Source: Pseudopyrenochaeta lycopersici (taxonomy: Eukaryota > Ascomycota > Dothideomycetes > Pleosporales > Pseudopyrenochaetaceae). Taken from it: 64,000 nucleotides of DNA. Location of the stretch: positions 1 to 64,000 of the forward strand of contig NHZP01000082.1 in assembly GCA_003313425.1 (NCBI GenBank), written 5' to 3'. This document shows, one piece after another, positions 21,346 through 33,560 of this stretch (within the stretch, counting starts at the first letter, position 1; each line of letters opens with the position of its first letter). A model generated the notes under the pieces. The model had not been told where the DNA came from. It saw only the letters and a program-made list of their open reading frames with translations, and made no database searches. Position numbers and translations under genes: made by a program.

Positions 21346-23158
21346 TACGAAAAGAAACGATTGTTGATGGAGCAGGATACTGAGGCTATAGTAGCCTATA
21401 TAAATAAACCCACAGCGTACGGCTTTCCACCCACAAAGGTAAGGGTGCGTACTTTTATAGAGGAAGTGGCCGGCGAGACTCCTAGGAAAAAGTACCTGGC
21501 AAAATTCCTAAAAAGAAACTCTTACCGGCTTCAATCTGGGTACTCGAAGTCCTTCAACATCAAGAGAAAACGTGCCGGCAATTAATACTACATTGAGCCT
21601 TTCTACACACGATTAGAACAACAACTTCAGCCGTATTAGATTCAGGCACGCAACCATACAATTTTGATGAGAAAGGATCTCTACCTGGGATTGATAGGAT
21701 CTTCACAAAAGAGCTCTGGGAGAGAGGTAAACTTAAAGGGGCGGGTACAGATGGCAATCGAGAGTAGATTACCCTACTGGCATGTATATGTGCCGACGGC
21801 AGCTGGGTGCCCCCCAGCTCTCATCTATCCAGCTGAAAACATTGCGCTTATGGATTCCTGGGTACATGGCTTCATTCCAGCAGAGAAAGTCTGCTATTTT
21901 ACGAGCTCTGAAACAGGGTGAACGAACGACACAATTGCTATCAGTTAGAGAGGGTATTTAATAGGGAGACGAAGGCTAAGGTACGTAATGGAAGAGGCTG
22001 GACACACCTAATCCTTGATGGCCATGGCTCTCACGTTATTCTAGGATTTCTAGAGTATTATATGAAGCACCGAATCCTAGTCGACATCCTACCTCCCCAC
22101 ACTCACTCATAGGTATCAACCTCTTAATTGCACGTTATTTAGTCCACTGTGCAACTGCCTACTCAATTGAGATTGATCGCTATATGCAGCAAACTCAAGG
22201 TCTCTCAGCTCTTACTAAAAGATATTTATTTAAGCTATTCTATCCTACCTGGCTTAAGAGCTTTACGGAGAAGAATATCAGGTTTTAAGCAGTGTGGGAC
22301 AAGGTTTTTTAATCCAAGCGCAGTGCTATCCGCCTTTTAAAAACTATCCCTGGAAACCGCCTCAGGGCCTTCTAGTAGAGATTCTATGCTTTCTAAACTT
22401 TCTATTAAGGATAGTTAAAAAATTTGAAGATTACTAGATAGAGAAATTCCCACCCAGGCCACTGACGGCTGCTTAAAAATACGGTGTTACATCTACTTAA
22501 TACGGCGGTGCTACTCTAGAGTAAGGCCTCTAGATTACGCTCTTTAATTCTAGCAGAAAAGAAGAAGGGAAAGTGTAGTACAAATCTTATAAAACTACTA
22601 CGCACAGAGGACAATATTAATTAATTATTTTTTAGTCTTACTAAAGCATCTATGCTAAAAAGCTCCTCTAGCAAAAAGAGGACGCTAACAGGCTAAAGAG
22701 GAGCAGTAGAAGCTTAAAAAATAGAGCAACTCTAGAAAGGGAACAAACAGGAGTTAGCTAAGCAATTATGGCGGGAGATAAGAGAGCAGAGGAAGAGGAA
22801 GAGAGGGAGGTAGAGGCATCTGCTAAAGCTCTACTCCGAGAGGAGAACAAGGCGGCCCAATAGATCAACCGTCAACTCTAAAACAACGCCCAATTAATTA
22901 AGAAAACAACAAAAAAAAACTATAAAGAAGACTGCTAATCGTCTTGGGATTATTAAGGACATTGAGATGGAGGAGCAGGCAGTGCCTCTCACAAGAGGTA
23001 ATCGGCCTCAGCGCCAGCGCCAGCTGCCAACGTACCTAGAGGACTTCGAGATTATAAGGATTGATAGCTCTACTTCCTTTGAGCATTACGCCAAAAAATC
23101 TGACGATTTTACTATTTATATGGCTCCGTACAGCCTCATTCTTGTACGGATGCGGTAA
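21346..23158 (+). pseudogene. pogo/Fot1-type transposase, 5'-truncated and broken
   Basis: Starts mid-protein at YEKKRLLMEQDTEA in the CENP-B-type helix-turn-helix region. It continues with GFPPTKVRVRTF, FLKRNS, then the DDE_1 core: NLKGRVQ, PPALIYPAENI, LDGHGSH and PPHTHS. Frames change at about 21590, 21660, 21915 and 22110. At 22110-22165 the RLQPLDV-type motif survives as RYQPLN, so the third catalytic Asp is Asn (gat to aat). The tail to 23158 is a Lys/Arg-rich coiled segment with many stops, ending in RQRQLPTYLEDFE. Terminal inverted repeats were not found. Inactive. Confidence 0.8.
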
Positions 23159-23342
23159 AGCGTTGCACGCGCCACTCGATTGCACGAGGTGGTGGCACCA
23201 TCTGACATCCGCCCTCCTAGTGTGATTACCCCACCGCATATCCTCGTATATTTTTCGTCAATCACGACATCGAGTCACCTTTTTATGGAAAATATACAAT
23301 CGTCTGCAATTCATTTTCATACACGGTAATTAATTCTTCAAT

Positions 23343-24026
23343 ATGGGTGTCATGCGCACTACCTCAGAAACAATCTTCAACTACCCTCCCGCGATATTCT
23401 ACGACTTCGTCAGCAGCCCCAAGAACTGGGGCCGCACATATAAAGGCAGCGCCGGTATTACCCCGGAGGAGAAACTCAAGCTCTCGTTAATAGTGGGCGA
23501 CGCATGGACCGAGAAAGTCGCCCTGGCTGAAAACACGTATTATCCAAAATGGGTCCTGAAGATCGTAGAGCGCGGCCGCAAGTTCGCCTTCCGTTGGATT
23601 AATAAGATCGGTGTTGGTGAAGATGGAACTGGAGGGGTCACGGGTTATCTGCTGGATTACGTATACGTTCACAAAGGCGGGGCATGGAATGACACTTTCA
23701 CACGCAACTTGACGTGTGAGACACGGAGGTTGGTGTAACGGGCTAGGCCTATGTCCGAGGCTGCCCCATCGTGCACAGATATACGGCTCGTGCGGGTGGC
23801 TCGCGCTCGTGAACTTTATATAACCTCGCGTGGCACCTAATCCTCCCCTTTTCTTCCCATCTTGGTTGTAGATAGCATCTGGACTAGATACAGTAGCTGG
23901 AATCCAGTTACTAGAGACCGCTCACAGTTGGTCATGGCGCAGCCAGATGAGATCGATAAGTACCACACTGCGTTTGAGGAGCTGTTGGATGCGGAGCAGG
24001 GGCAGCATACTATCTTGAAGTCGTAG
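23343..24026 (+). CDS. SRPBCC-fold protein, two exons
   Basis: Small START/polyketide-cyclase-like (SRPBCC) protein; these bind hydrophobic ligands in a helix-grip pocket, substrate unknown. Exon 1 (23343-23734) gives TSETIFNYPPAIFYDFV, NWGRTYKGS, VGDAWTEKV and TFTRNLTCE, the usual order for fungal members. It would end at TAA 23736, but GTAACG at 23735 is a good donor, and ctaatcc, a pyrimidine tract and an AG at 23874-23875 follow. Exon 2 (23876-24026) then reads IWTRYSSWNPVTRD and MAQPDEIDKYHTAFEELLD in frame. The second segment is the C-terminal helix expected for the family. The joined product is 180 residues, a normal length. Composition is ordinary; no RIP. Confidence 0.7.
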
Positions 24027-24097
24027 ATGGCGCGGGGGTTCCTTATAAATGGACTTGACAATAGAAATGCAGTATATCTAGGTCTCTTGGAGCCGAG

Positions 24098-25141
24098 TCA
24101 GCACCTCATCAAAGATATCAACACCACATAAAAGTAGGGCCGTAAACTCTTAGATAAACTGCTGATACATGGTTCTTTGTGGTAATTCGATTGATATAGG
24201 CCTAGTACTTTGTCTGCCATCCGTTTGCGCGTTTGACTGCCCTGAGGTGTCGTGGTATTGAGGTGATGAGCTTGTAGATGAGCGAATTGGGTATTCTCTA
24301 CCAACACTTTCAACGCCTCACAAAATTAATCGCACTCCTCCTTAGAGCGCCCAGTATGTTTGAGGTGTGGATAGTGCTTATGCATAAGACGTTTAAGCGC
24401 CAACTAGAGGTGTTCTATTGGGTTTAGATTGGGTGAGCCTTGAGGCCATCCCATTACCCAGATTCCATAGCTCTCTAAGAACTCGCCCGTTATATTCATT
24501 GTATGGATAGGGGCGTTATCTTGCATAAAGATCTGCCCTGGCCGGTGCTGAGGTAAGATGCCTCTCTCTCATGTATCGATGTAACTTTGAGCGCTATATC
24601 CACTACACCTAGAACTGTAGTCCCTCTCCATGATGATTAATGGACTCCTACTAACGCGCCTATCAGGGGTAAGCTAGATAGCAGCCCAGACCATCTAAGT
24701 AGGAGCTTTCGATTTATCGCTCTCAGTAATCACCTCCTTCCTCAATTTCTCAATTGGTAGCTGGAAACACCGTTTAGCGTTTACCCCAGATCCTCGAGCA
24801 ACTAAGCACTCATCAGAGAACTTTACGACCGTAATTCTCCACCTAAATCCGCGATAATTCCGAGCAAACTTAAGGCGCTTAAGAGCTACCGCGCGACTAA
24901 GCCTAAGGGCGACGCTTACATTTAAAGTTCTTAAGGCCTTATGCCTATAGAGCGTAGTTTTTAAAGGGACGAGAAGCCCTGCCTCCTTTAAGAGCTTCTG
25001 GTACTCGATTTTTTGCAGTTTTCTTGCGACGCGAAATGATAGGCGCTTATCCCTACGAGAGAGCTTATAGGGCGCCCTGAGCGCTGCCAGGAGATGTTGT
25101 TTCCAGTTCGTTGATATCGTCGGATGGTGTCGCATACGCAT
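24098..25141 (-). pseudogene. Tc1/mariner transposase (DD34E), degraded
   Basis: Minus-strand reading from 25141: a helix-turn-helix-like N-part (YKLSRRDKRLSFRVA, TTLYRHKALRTLN), first Asp in VVKFSDE, second in FMQDNAPIH and the Glu in LNPIEHL. Thirty-four residues lie between the last two, the Tc1 spacing. Stops interrupt at about 24694, 24590, 24405 and 24330, several being TGG/CAG to TAG/TAA. The tail has TRKRMADKV. Inverted repeats and a TA duplication were not identified, so it is probably a fragment. Confidence 0.8.
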
Positions 25142-25149
25142 TTTGGGGT

Positions 25150-25620
25150 GTGACGCGAAATTCGTCTAACTCGCGCGTGCTACAGCCAGCCTCCGTTTTG
25201 GCAATAATGATATCTCTTCACGGGATGATAATTCGAAACCCCTGCCGCGATTCCAGCTTATTATTGCCCAAAGGAACGGCGTCGTGGCATTCTTGTGGTA
25301 GTGTTTGAAATTTGGGGGTGCATCGCGAAACTTACGCGGGGTGGCTTGGCGAACCATACTTTTGTCCTAGTACTACTTACTGTACATGAGAGGAACGCCA
25401 ACACTACCTATTCCATATCCGCTTCTAAGCACCATCGCGAGAGGCGGGGACAAGTCATACAAACTCTGAAACCGTCACCACACCCGGACGCATATAGCCT
25501 ATCCAAAGGGCATGATGCGAAATTTCGACGCAGCAAAGAACAAAGCCTTACCCTCTCTCTGCAATCCTATCACCGTGAAAATCCAATATTCCAACTGGGC
25601 AATGCGCCAATAGCAAGACT
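25150..25620. other. intergenic, no gene seen
   Basis: Normal composition. Two related words, gcgaaattcgtc (about 25155) and gcgaaatttcgacgc (about 25518), are the only structure noticed. It includes the 3' flank of the regulator gene. Confidence 0.4.
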
Positions 25621-28323
25621 CTAAAAGCACTGAGTATTATTCTCGTCCATGGCAAAAGTCGCGTCCATGACCGGTCCCACGTCGAACATGAAGCTATTCA
25701 TGAACACCTCACTCTCCCCCCAGCCTCCCATCGAAAATGGGGGCATTGAAAACGCTGCAAGGCCCCCCGACGGCGGGTCCTTGGACATCGTGGGCACGCC
25801 ACGTCGTGCGCGGAAAATGCTGCTCAATCCAGTGCCCTCCACCAGTCGGGATAGGGTAGAAATCATGACTGTTGATATGGGATAGTACTTCTGCACGTCT
25901 TCTAGTGTATCTAAGAGCGAGCGCAGCCACTGGACGTCCTTGTCGCTGTTGGCGGTGTTTGCAGGGGATAGGGATAGTATGTGCGAGATGAGCGCCGCGG
26001 AAGCCACGTACATGTTGTCCAGCATGATGGGTATTATTTTCTCGACACCGTAGATCTGTTTGTACGTCCGTATCAGCTTTGCGACACGCACGGCGCTCTG
26101 GTAGATGATTCGCGCCGATTGTGATTGACGCAGCCAGCTTTCGTGCTCTGTGCTATGTTGGGCATTGGTACCCTTGAACTCGCTGCGCCATTCTTGCCGT
26201 ATACGGATTGCGTTCCGATGAAGAACGATACGAAGGCTACAGTGCTGAATGTTGAGGCCACACGCGCAGGCTTCAAGATCAAACACGCTGCCTTCTTCGT
26301 ACCGCAGTCGTGTGGGTAGGTGCTGGAAATAGGCATCAAGTTCGGCGTCTAGCTCGGATAAAAGTTGGTCGTATGCATTGACGTGAGCCCAGGGCGACGA
26401 ATTCAGAGTTTCGGTGACTTTTGCAACTAGAACGCAAAGCGAAACCCAGGCGTCCAGCTCCTCTGGTATAATGACATCCTTTGCGGCGAGACGAGCTGTG
26501 CGGAGGAATCCTAGTGATATTGAACTGGGCCTCCCAAGGTTGAGGCTCCATAGTTGGTCGTAGACGAATGATGTAAGAAAGACTGAATGTCTGCTGGCTA
26601 GGTCGACTGAGCCAAGCCGATTTTCTTTTGTGTTCTCGTGAAGACCAAGGTCATATAGTGATCGGCAAGCGATACCTAATTCATCCATTCAGTCGAAGTA
26701 GACATGGTTGATATGCAGGGTGCTTACCGCAGTACATCCAGCCTAGCCTGTCACGACCCCTGGTAGCCTCGTAGTCACCGAGTAGCAGGAAGCCTTGCAT
26801 GGAAGCAACGTTGAGATACTCCAGCTCGTACAATACCTCTGCTCTTGCACGTTCTAGGAATCGCTGGCCCAGCTCTCGCATCGAGCTAGAGGTGCTTGTC
26901 CTTGTCGCACAAGCCAACAAGGCACTTTCCAGAAATGTCGAGTAATACTGAGATCTCTTGCCAACAGCTCGGTCAGCCATGAAGCGGTCCTTGTTTATGA
27001 TCACCCTGGCGGCCGAGACGTGCATTGCCCAGTAATTCTCGAGGAGTAGCCGACGAACATGCATGGAGTCAATATCCAGCAACATGTCGTCTTCCAGCTC
27101 ATCAGTGATGGAGAGAAGAGATTTTTCGTGTGTTGAGTGCAAATATGATTGAGATGTTAGACCATAGAAACGACCGTCATCGGTCTCTGGAGCATTTTCC
27201 GTGTCTCCATTGGAGGGTGTCAAGACCCCGCGGGCTTGGACACGTGACTGGTCCACTGCTTTGGTGGGATGCTGGTGGATATGGGAGATGTCATTGCAAT
27301 GTTGATGCTGATGCTGGTTCTCCAGCTGTATTGCCGCGTTTATGTGGTCCATTTGAGGGGTGCTGTGGGTGTTTGGTGGCGCTAACTGCATTCTGGTAGG
27401 GGGAATTGGCTGTTCTGCGCAATGGTATAAGCCCACATCAAAGACAACCTGTTCTTCTGGGTTGAGGTCGTGGTTATTGTTATTATTGTCGATGTTGTTA
27501 TCATTATTATTATTTTTATTTCTATTGTTGTTGTTGTTGTTGTTGTTGTTAGTATTATTATTATCGTTGCTGCTTGCAAGACCGGGCGAAGGCGGTGTTA
27601 GTAGTCTTGCCAAATCGTCAATGGGCATATAGCCGTAGCGATAGGAGGGTGCCTGCATCTCGTAGACTGACAGCCTGTCTGGGGTGCACATGGGCACGGT
27701 GTCGGGCCGCTGGGGGTCGATCATGGCTGTATCAGCAGCTACGGGTGGGGGCGAAGCCGTAGCATTCGATGTGCTAGTGGCTATATGAAGAGGCGGAGAA
27801 GTCGCACTTTGGCCTGGCACATGTCGTGACTCTTGCTCATGGCCATCCTGTGCGTTGGCCGACTGATTGCGGGCCTGGCCTCCGCGCTCCTTGAGCAACA
27901 TGTCTTCGAGGGCCTGCATGCGGCCACGGAGGGACGACAGAGACTCTGACGTGTTCTCTCCGCGACATCTGCGACAAAGACGGTATGGTCAATTGACTCG
28001 GCTACGATAGAAATGGGACAGGAACGGGTGTGTATAGAGCATTGTCATGTATCCATCTTACCTTCTACGGTCACCACCAGGCTCGATGACACAAGGTATT
28101 TGGGCGTTCTGGCATTTGGTGCACTGCCTACCCGGTGCTTTGTGTTGCACATCACACTGCGCGGTCCCATGTCAGTATCCATCAGCCGTGGAGCAGCAGA
28201 ACTGGTTGTGCGGGTGCGAACCTTGATTTTCCGCTGTCGGCAGCCGATGCAAGCCATCGAGGCCCGAGTGCCATTGCGTCCGAATCCCCGGGTTGGTCCT
28301 CCCGAGTTCTCTTTGGGCGGCAT
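25621..28323 (-). CDS. Zn2Cys6 fungal transcription factor, four exons
   Basis: Nuclear zinc-cluster activator/repressor. Splicing 28222-28323, 28062-28156, 26728-27968 and 25621-26675 gives one open frame of 830 residues. Introns are 65, 93 and 52 bp with GT-AG ends and TGAC/CTGA-type branch sites. The DNA-binding cluster crosses intron 1: MACIGCRQRKIK joined to CDVQHKAP...CTKCQNAQIPC. A linker follows (RMQALEDMLLKERGG), then a long low-complexity middle with an Asn tract (27478-27561). The fungal-specific regulatory domain follows (LLLENYWAMHVSAARVI, FLLLGDYEATRGRDRLGWMYC, then GIACRSLYDLGLHE across intron 3). It is divergent from the dehydrogenase at 29411, which may be a target. Target pathway unknown. 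Confidence 0.85.
27478..27561 (-). repeat. Asn-coding trinucleotide microsatellite
   Basis: gtt/att triplet tract on the plus strand, AAC/AAT on the minus strand, coding an Asn-rich run inside the regulator with a few Lys, Asp and Ile interruptions. Likely length-variable. Confidence 0.8.
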
Positions 28324-29410
28324 GTTACAAGTGGCAGTTTACACAGTATGTCCGGCTCGCAGGGTAGGAATAGGACCTCTGGCTCACCTTAAAACTCTTC
28401 AGTGCAGACTTGGATGTGGGGAGGCTACCGGGGGTGGGGGCTAGCGCAAGGCAGGCACACGCTACCCCGCAAATGCCGCCAGTCCGCTTGTCGTCCTTGT
28501 CACTCGCTACCTATAGAGTTTCGGAGAGAGAGTAGCAAGGCTAGCAGGGCCTAGGCCGTGGGCCAGAAATACAGAGACCGGAGCGCCGATCGACTATCCG
28601 TGCCAAGGATCAGAGAAGCCATCGTAATGCCAAGGCACGCACGGTACCTGTCGATTTCGATCATCACGCTGTATTGGGGTTAGCTGCCCTCTCTTGGCAA
28701 CGGCAAAGGCCATACCGCTTTTCCGAGCTTTGCTCTGTGCTGGCTACGTCACCGCCTAGGCCCGCCTGAGTTGCCCGAATAATGCCTGGCTCAGCAGGAG
28801 TGGTAGTGGCTTCTATCCTGTGGCCCATTCATTTGCTTGTGCGACGTCGGTTTAGGATTGGTTAGAGATGATGCTGCTCCATGTGAACCAAGTTTCGAAG
28901 CACAATTCGCACCGATCTTGTTGGGTCATTGTCTCTGACCAAAAGTCTCCGATGTGATCGCCATTCTCGATCATCATCTGTGCACGTAAGCAGCCTTCGG
29001 AGCGATGGATTTGAAAAAAAAAATGCCGATCAGTATAGAAACGCACTAGGTAACGCACGCTAACAGCCCGCTCATAATTGATTGTCGATTGTGGTTGGAG
29101 ATCAAATGGTCCGGACGAATGCAGGCGGAAAAGCAACATGAATGCTAGCTCCTACGCGTCCGTGTACACGTTCCCGGTTCAGCTCGTTCGATACAGCTAA
29201 GTCCGGAATCATGTTACATTTGTGTTGGAGCGTTATTAGCTTGATTAAGAATTGCAGTGAGGGGATAAATCCTATCTCCGAGAGGGAGGAGTATAAATAT
29301 TGCTTGTAGGAACGAGAAATTTAGACTGTAGTCAACTTACTTTCGCCATCGAGTTTCATTTTTCCAATTAGCTTCAGCACCATAACGTCTCCTCTTGCAC
29401 CTCTTACACA
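28324..29410. promoter_or_regulatory. divergent intergenic region between regulator and dehydrogenase
   Basis: 1.09 kb of balanced composition. A TATA box (tataaata, about 29292) sits some 115 bp before the dehydrogenase ATG. On the regulator side no clear TATA is seen. No credible coding frame. CGG-type half sites occur but no convincing spaced pair stands out by eye. Confidence 0.45.
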
Positions 29411-30522
29411 ATGCCACGCCTCGCAATCTATGAAGAACAACACAAATCGGCGAATGGGCCGGGCGACAGCAGGCCAACAGCCCTTCAAATTATTAAAGAC
29501 GAAGCTATCGAGGGGAAATGGGCGGGCAAGGTTGTTTTGGTGACCGGCTGCTCCCCAGGTGGCCTTGGCCAGGAGACAGTGAAGGCAATCCATGCGACAG
29601 GCGCTGACATCTATATCACTGGCCGCGACCTAAATAAATCCGAAGAAGTTGCCAAAGATGTCCTCTCAGATGGCAAGCCTGGCAAGGTGGAAGTAATAAA
29701 ACTTGATCTTGGTTCTCTTGAGAGCGTGAAGCAGGCCGCGGAAGAATTCCTCAGTAGGAGCAACCGACTGAATGTACTAATAAACAACGCTGGTGAGTAT
29801 TAAATTTTATTTAGGGAAGAATTATAAACTGACCCATGAACCAGGTATCATGGCTTGCCCCAAAGGCAAAACTCAAGATGGGTTCGAAACTCAATTTGGC
29901 ACAAATCATCTTGGTACATTTCTGCATAATATATCAGAGACACTGGGCCCTAATCTATAGCGTAGGACACTTTCTCCTCTTTCAGCTACTCAAGCCTGCC
30001 TTGCTTGCCTCGTCTACAGCGGACTTCAATTCTCGTGTCATCTCTCTCAGTTCGCTCGGTCATCGCACAGGAACTATTAACTTCAACGATTTTCATTTTG
30101 ACAAGACAGAGTATGATCCATGGAAAGCATACGGACAGTCGAAGCTTGCGAATATTCTTTTTGCCAATGAAGTCGAACGTCGCTATGGATCCCAAGGACT
30201 TCACGCGCTGAGTGTACATCCTGGCTTCATTGTAACACCCCTGTATAAACATATGGATTCGGACGTATCGGAAATGCCTGCCGAAGTCAATCTACTCATG
30301 AAAAATGTTGAGCAAGGTGCTGCAACTCCTGTCTGGGCGGCCGTGGCGAAGGACTGGGAGGGAAAGGGTGGGAAATATCTCGAAAACTGCTCAGAGGCAG
30401 AACCCGTTAGCTCGCCAGATTTCTGGGCTCCCGGGTACTCCAATGAGGCCTACAATCCTTCAACGGAAAAGAGGCTGTGGATTGAGAGCTTGAAGGCGGT
30501 GGGCCTGAAAGATGATGCGTAG
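29411..30522 (+). CDS. short-chain dehydrogenase/reductase, three exons
   Basis: NAD(P)-dependent oxidoreductase of the classical SDR superfamily, closest in look to fungal retinol-dehydrogenase/WW-oxidoreductase-like members; substrate unknown. Exons 29411-29792, 29845-29913 and 29966-30522 join into 335 residues. The two 52-bp introns have GTGAGT/CAG and GTACAT/TAG ends, with CTGAC and CTAAT branch sites. Cofactor site TGCSPGGLG near residue 46, NNAG at the first splice junction, NHLGHFLLFQLLKP across the second, catalytic Ser in VISLSSLGHR and YGQSK as the YxxxK pair. Length and motifs are complete. TATA upstream at 29292. Divergent from the zinc-cluster regulator. Confidence 0.9.
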
Positions 30523-30623
30523 ACTGCAAATACCAGAGTGATGGACATTTCCTGGGGGAGGAAGTGCCTGTTGTTGAATAAAGTCATTAACAGACTTGCC
30601 AACAAGCAAGCGGCTTGCAAGCA

Positions 30624-30820
30624 CTTGCTTGATTGGCTTGACTATATAATCGTTCTATCAAGTCAAGTCTTTGAATGAGGATTTTGGTGTTAAGCTAAGC
30701 TACGATGCAAGGCTTGCTTGATTGGCTTGATTATATAATCGTTCTATCAAGTCAAGTCTTTGAATGAGGATTTTGGTGTTAAGCTAAGCTACGATGCAAG
30801 GCTTGCTTGATTGGCTTGAT
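30624..30820. repeat. 89-bp subterminal tandem repeat of the hAT element
   Basis: cttgcttgattggcttga starts at 30624, 30713 and 30802: two full 89-bp units and a partial. The units are nearly identical. Subterminal repeats of this kind are typical transposase-binding regions in hAT elements. Related cttgatt/caagcca words recur at the right end (33640-33800). Confidence 0.8.
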
Positions 30821-31299
30821 CGGCTTGATGTTTTAAAGCCGGTGCTGTATTAGGTAGGCGTTGATTTTGATGAGGTTATTGAATTTGCTAGATAGGCGAT
30901 CTCGCGATAGTTTTATGGTGTTGTAGCTTAGTAAGCTAAAAAGTAGCCTAACCGAGCACTGTTTTCTACCTCGACGGCGTGTCATCCTATCTTTTTGAAG
31001 CTCTTAGAGCCTCCATACCCGCCTATCACTTGTGTTTTTCGCGCGTAATATCTCTATGCTGCTGTCTTAAGCTTCTAAACGCGCTCGTAGAGGCGTTACC
31101 GGCCCTAATAAACGCGCCAAAGTTGCTCCTTAAGGCACTAAATCGCAGCCTGTTGAAGTTAACGATACCCTAGAACTATCCCAGCGTCTATTACCCTGTC
31201 AAGCTCTTGTTAACGTCGTCAGCGAGGCTATTGAGGCACCTACCTTCGAGTCGCTGCTCTGCGAGTCCTAGCCTGAGGCTGTAATCGTCGCGCCTACTA

Positions 31300-33560
31300 G
31301 GGGCAGTAAAGCTGCGATAGTAGCTATAACTGAAGATAATACTAGTAGTAGTAATGGCTTTGATACACACTTTGACGATACGTACGAAGGTCTTGATTGG
31401 TCGCGTTTACCTAAATACATACGGCCGTTAACGACGCTGAAGGGGAGGAAAAGTTGGGTATACCTTTACGGCTACCGCGTCGCGCTCCTTAAAGATCCTG
31501 CTCGCACCTTTTTTGTCTGTTGTTATTGCCACGCCCGTAAATTTATTGACGCTGGCTGTGGGGGCTTATATGAGACGACGCTCTTAAACCTTGATAGTAA
31601 AGCGTTATCTAGAGCAGCTAGTGCGTGGCTATGGCTACCGCGCACCTGGTAAAGCTTTGCGTGAGACGTTAGCAGGCTCTGGGTGGCTTCGTACGACGCT
31701 TACTAATGGAAAAGTTGAGGTTCCTTAGGCTATAGCTAACGGGCTCTCTAGCTTTAATATCTAGGCATTTAGGCTTGCTGCTGTCCCTTGGCTTGTTGAG
31801 AATAATTATCTTTTACGCGAGTTTGAAACGCTAGCGTTTTAATAGCTACTTGAAGCTGCTAACCTAGAGGCAGCGTTAGCTTTGTGGGCTTCTTGTACAA
31901 GCGTCTCACGCTTTGTAATGCGCTTATACGACTTTATGAAGCTGCTGGTTGTCTATGAGCTGTTACTAGCTATTAGTAAGGTCTATATAAGCTTTGACGG
32001 GTGGACGATAAAGGGCGGTAAACGTGGCTTTCTAGGAATTGTTGCTTACTACGTTAGTAGTACTGGCGAGCTGAGAGATCTCCTGATCGCGCTGCCGTAA
32101 CTGCTAGGTGCCTATACGGGCGATAGGATAGCTGAGGTTGTTAGTACGTTGCTGCGATAGTTTGGTATAACTCTATCTAGAGTTAGCTACTTTATGCTTG
32201 ACAACGCCTATAATAACGATACTGCGGTGCGTACACTCGCTTAAATAATAGGCTTTAACGCTGCCTATCGTCGCCTCTGTTGCAGCCCTTATACTCTTAA
32301 CCTTATTGGCTAAACGCTCCTTTGGGGCACGAATAACGACGCGTATGATAACGCTGACAGAAACCTAGAGGATGAAGAGAGACTCCTCCTACAATGGCGG
32401 CGCGACGGGCTGTTAGGTATCCTAATTGATATTATTAACTATATTAAAACGCCTTAGCAGCATGAGCTCTTTAAGGACTTCCAGCGGCTCGCTAATTGGG
32501 AGTTGCCTACACACGAGCAGAAAATATTACAGCTTGTAAAGCTAGTTGTTACACGCTGGAACTTGTACTACTTAGTTTTTGAGCGCGCTGCCTAATTTTA
32601 GCTAGCTGTTAACGCCTACGCTAGCTATTATATACGACGCGTACGAGATGAGGACACGTACGCGATAAGTCGCAATAATAAGCTGCCGGAGGCAGCGCCT
32701 TGGATGAGGTCTAACGGGCTGTCAGCTGCTAACTAGGGCGTAATTACTGAGTATATTAAGGTGCTAAAGCTGCTGAAGTTAGTAATAAAGCGCCTTAAAG
32801 GACGTAGCTAAAGCGGTCGTTACAGCGCGATTGCTGAGGTTATACCTGTATTTGAATATATTATAACTTACTACGAGCAGCGCATTAAATTGTATGAGGA
32901 CGTTAACTATAACGCGCACGAGGAGGCGCCTGAAGACTACCTCGCAATTAACCTCTAAGCAGCATAGATAAAAGCTAGCGACTACTATAATAAGCTTGAC
33001 CTCTCGCCAGCCTATTACGCAGTAATAATACTCTATCTGTACTATAAAACATACTGCGACGTCGCTTGGGTAGATAAACCTAAGTGGCTTGAGGCACTAA
33101 CCGCGCGTTTGAGTCGCTTTGGGGTGAGTATAAGGGCTCTGCTCGCGCAGTGAGGCTGCTAAGGGTTGTCTTAAACGATATTAACGACGCTATTGACAGC
33201 CTTATTGATTCTGGGGCGTCTACAAGTAACAACAGTGACGAGGTAGATGAGTATAAGCGATGGAAACGATGGGAACTGAGGGTAGAGAAGGGTACAGAAG
33301 CTGCTAATAAGCCTATATAATACTGGTTACAGCAGCGCGATTGCTATCCTTAGCTTGCTTAGCTCGCGATTGACGTCCTCTCTATACCTGCCTTAAGTTG
33401 TGATTGCGAGCGCATGTTCAGCGAACTTGGCGACCTCCTTGAGTCTTGAAGACGGGTGATCTCACCTTAGTTGTTAGCAGCTATACAGTGTGTACGGCGG
33501 TGGCGTAAAGCTGGCTTTGGGCCGAGTAATGGCGTCGCTATAACAATAATAACTAACAAG
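31300..33560 (+). pseudogene. hAT transposase, RIPped
   Basis: Read through stops on the plus strand: a BED-type finger (SWVYLYGYRV...CCYCHAR, about 31450-31530) and VYISFDGWTIKGGKRGF (about 31980). Then YFMLDNAYNN (about 32190), LVVTRWNLYY (about 32545), and the C-terminal dimerisation block LSIPALSCDCERMFSELGD (about 33380-33430). Stops and a few frame changes (about 33130-33300) break it. Order and motifs match hAT transposases. Confidence 0.85.

Noticed and set aside
27360..27632. Leu/Ser-rich plus-strand frame
   Set aside because: Antisense of the Asn microsatellite in the regulator gene.
23343..30522. Secondary-metabolite cluster (SRPBCC, regulator, dehydrogenase)
   Set aside because: No polyketide synthase, NRPS or terpene enzyme is present, and the SRPBCC gene is separated by transposon debris.
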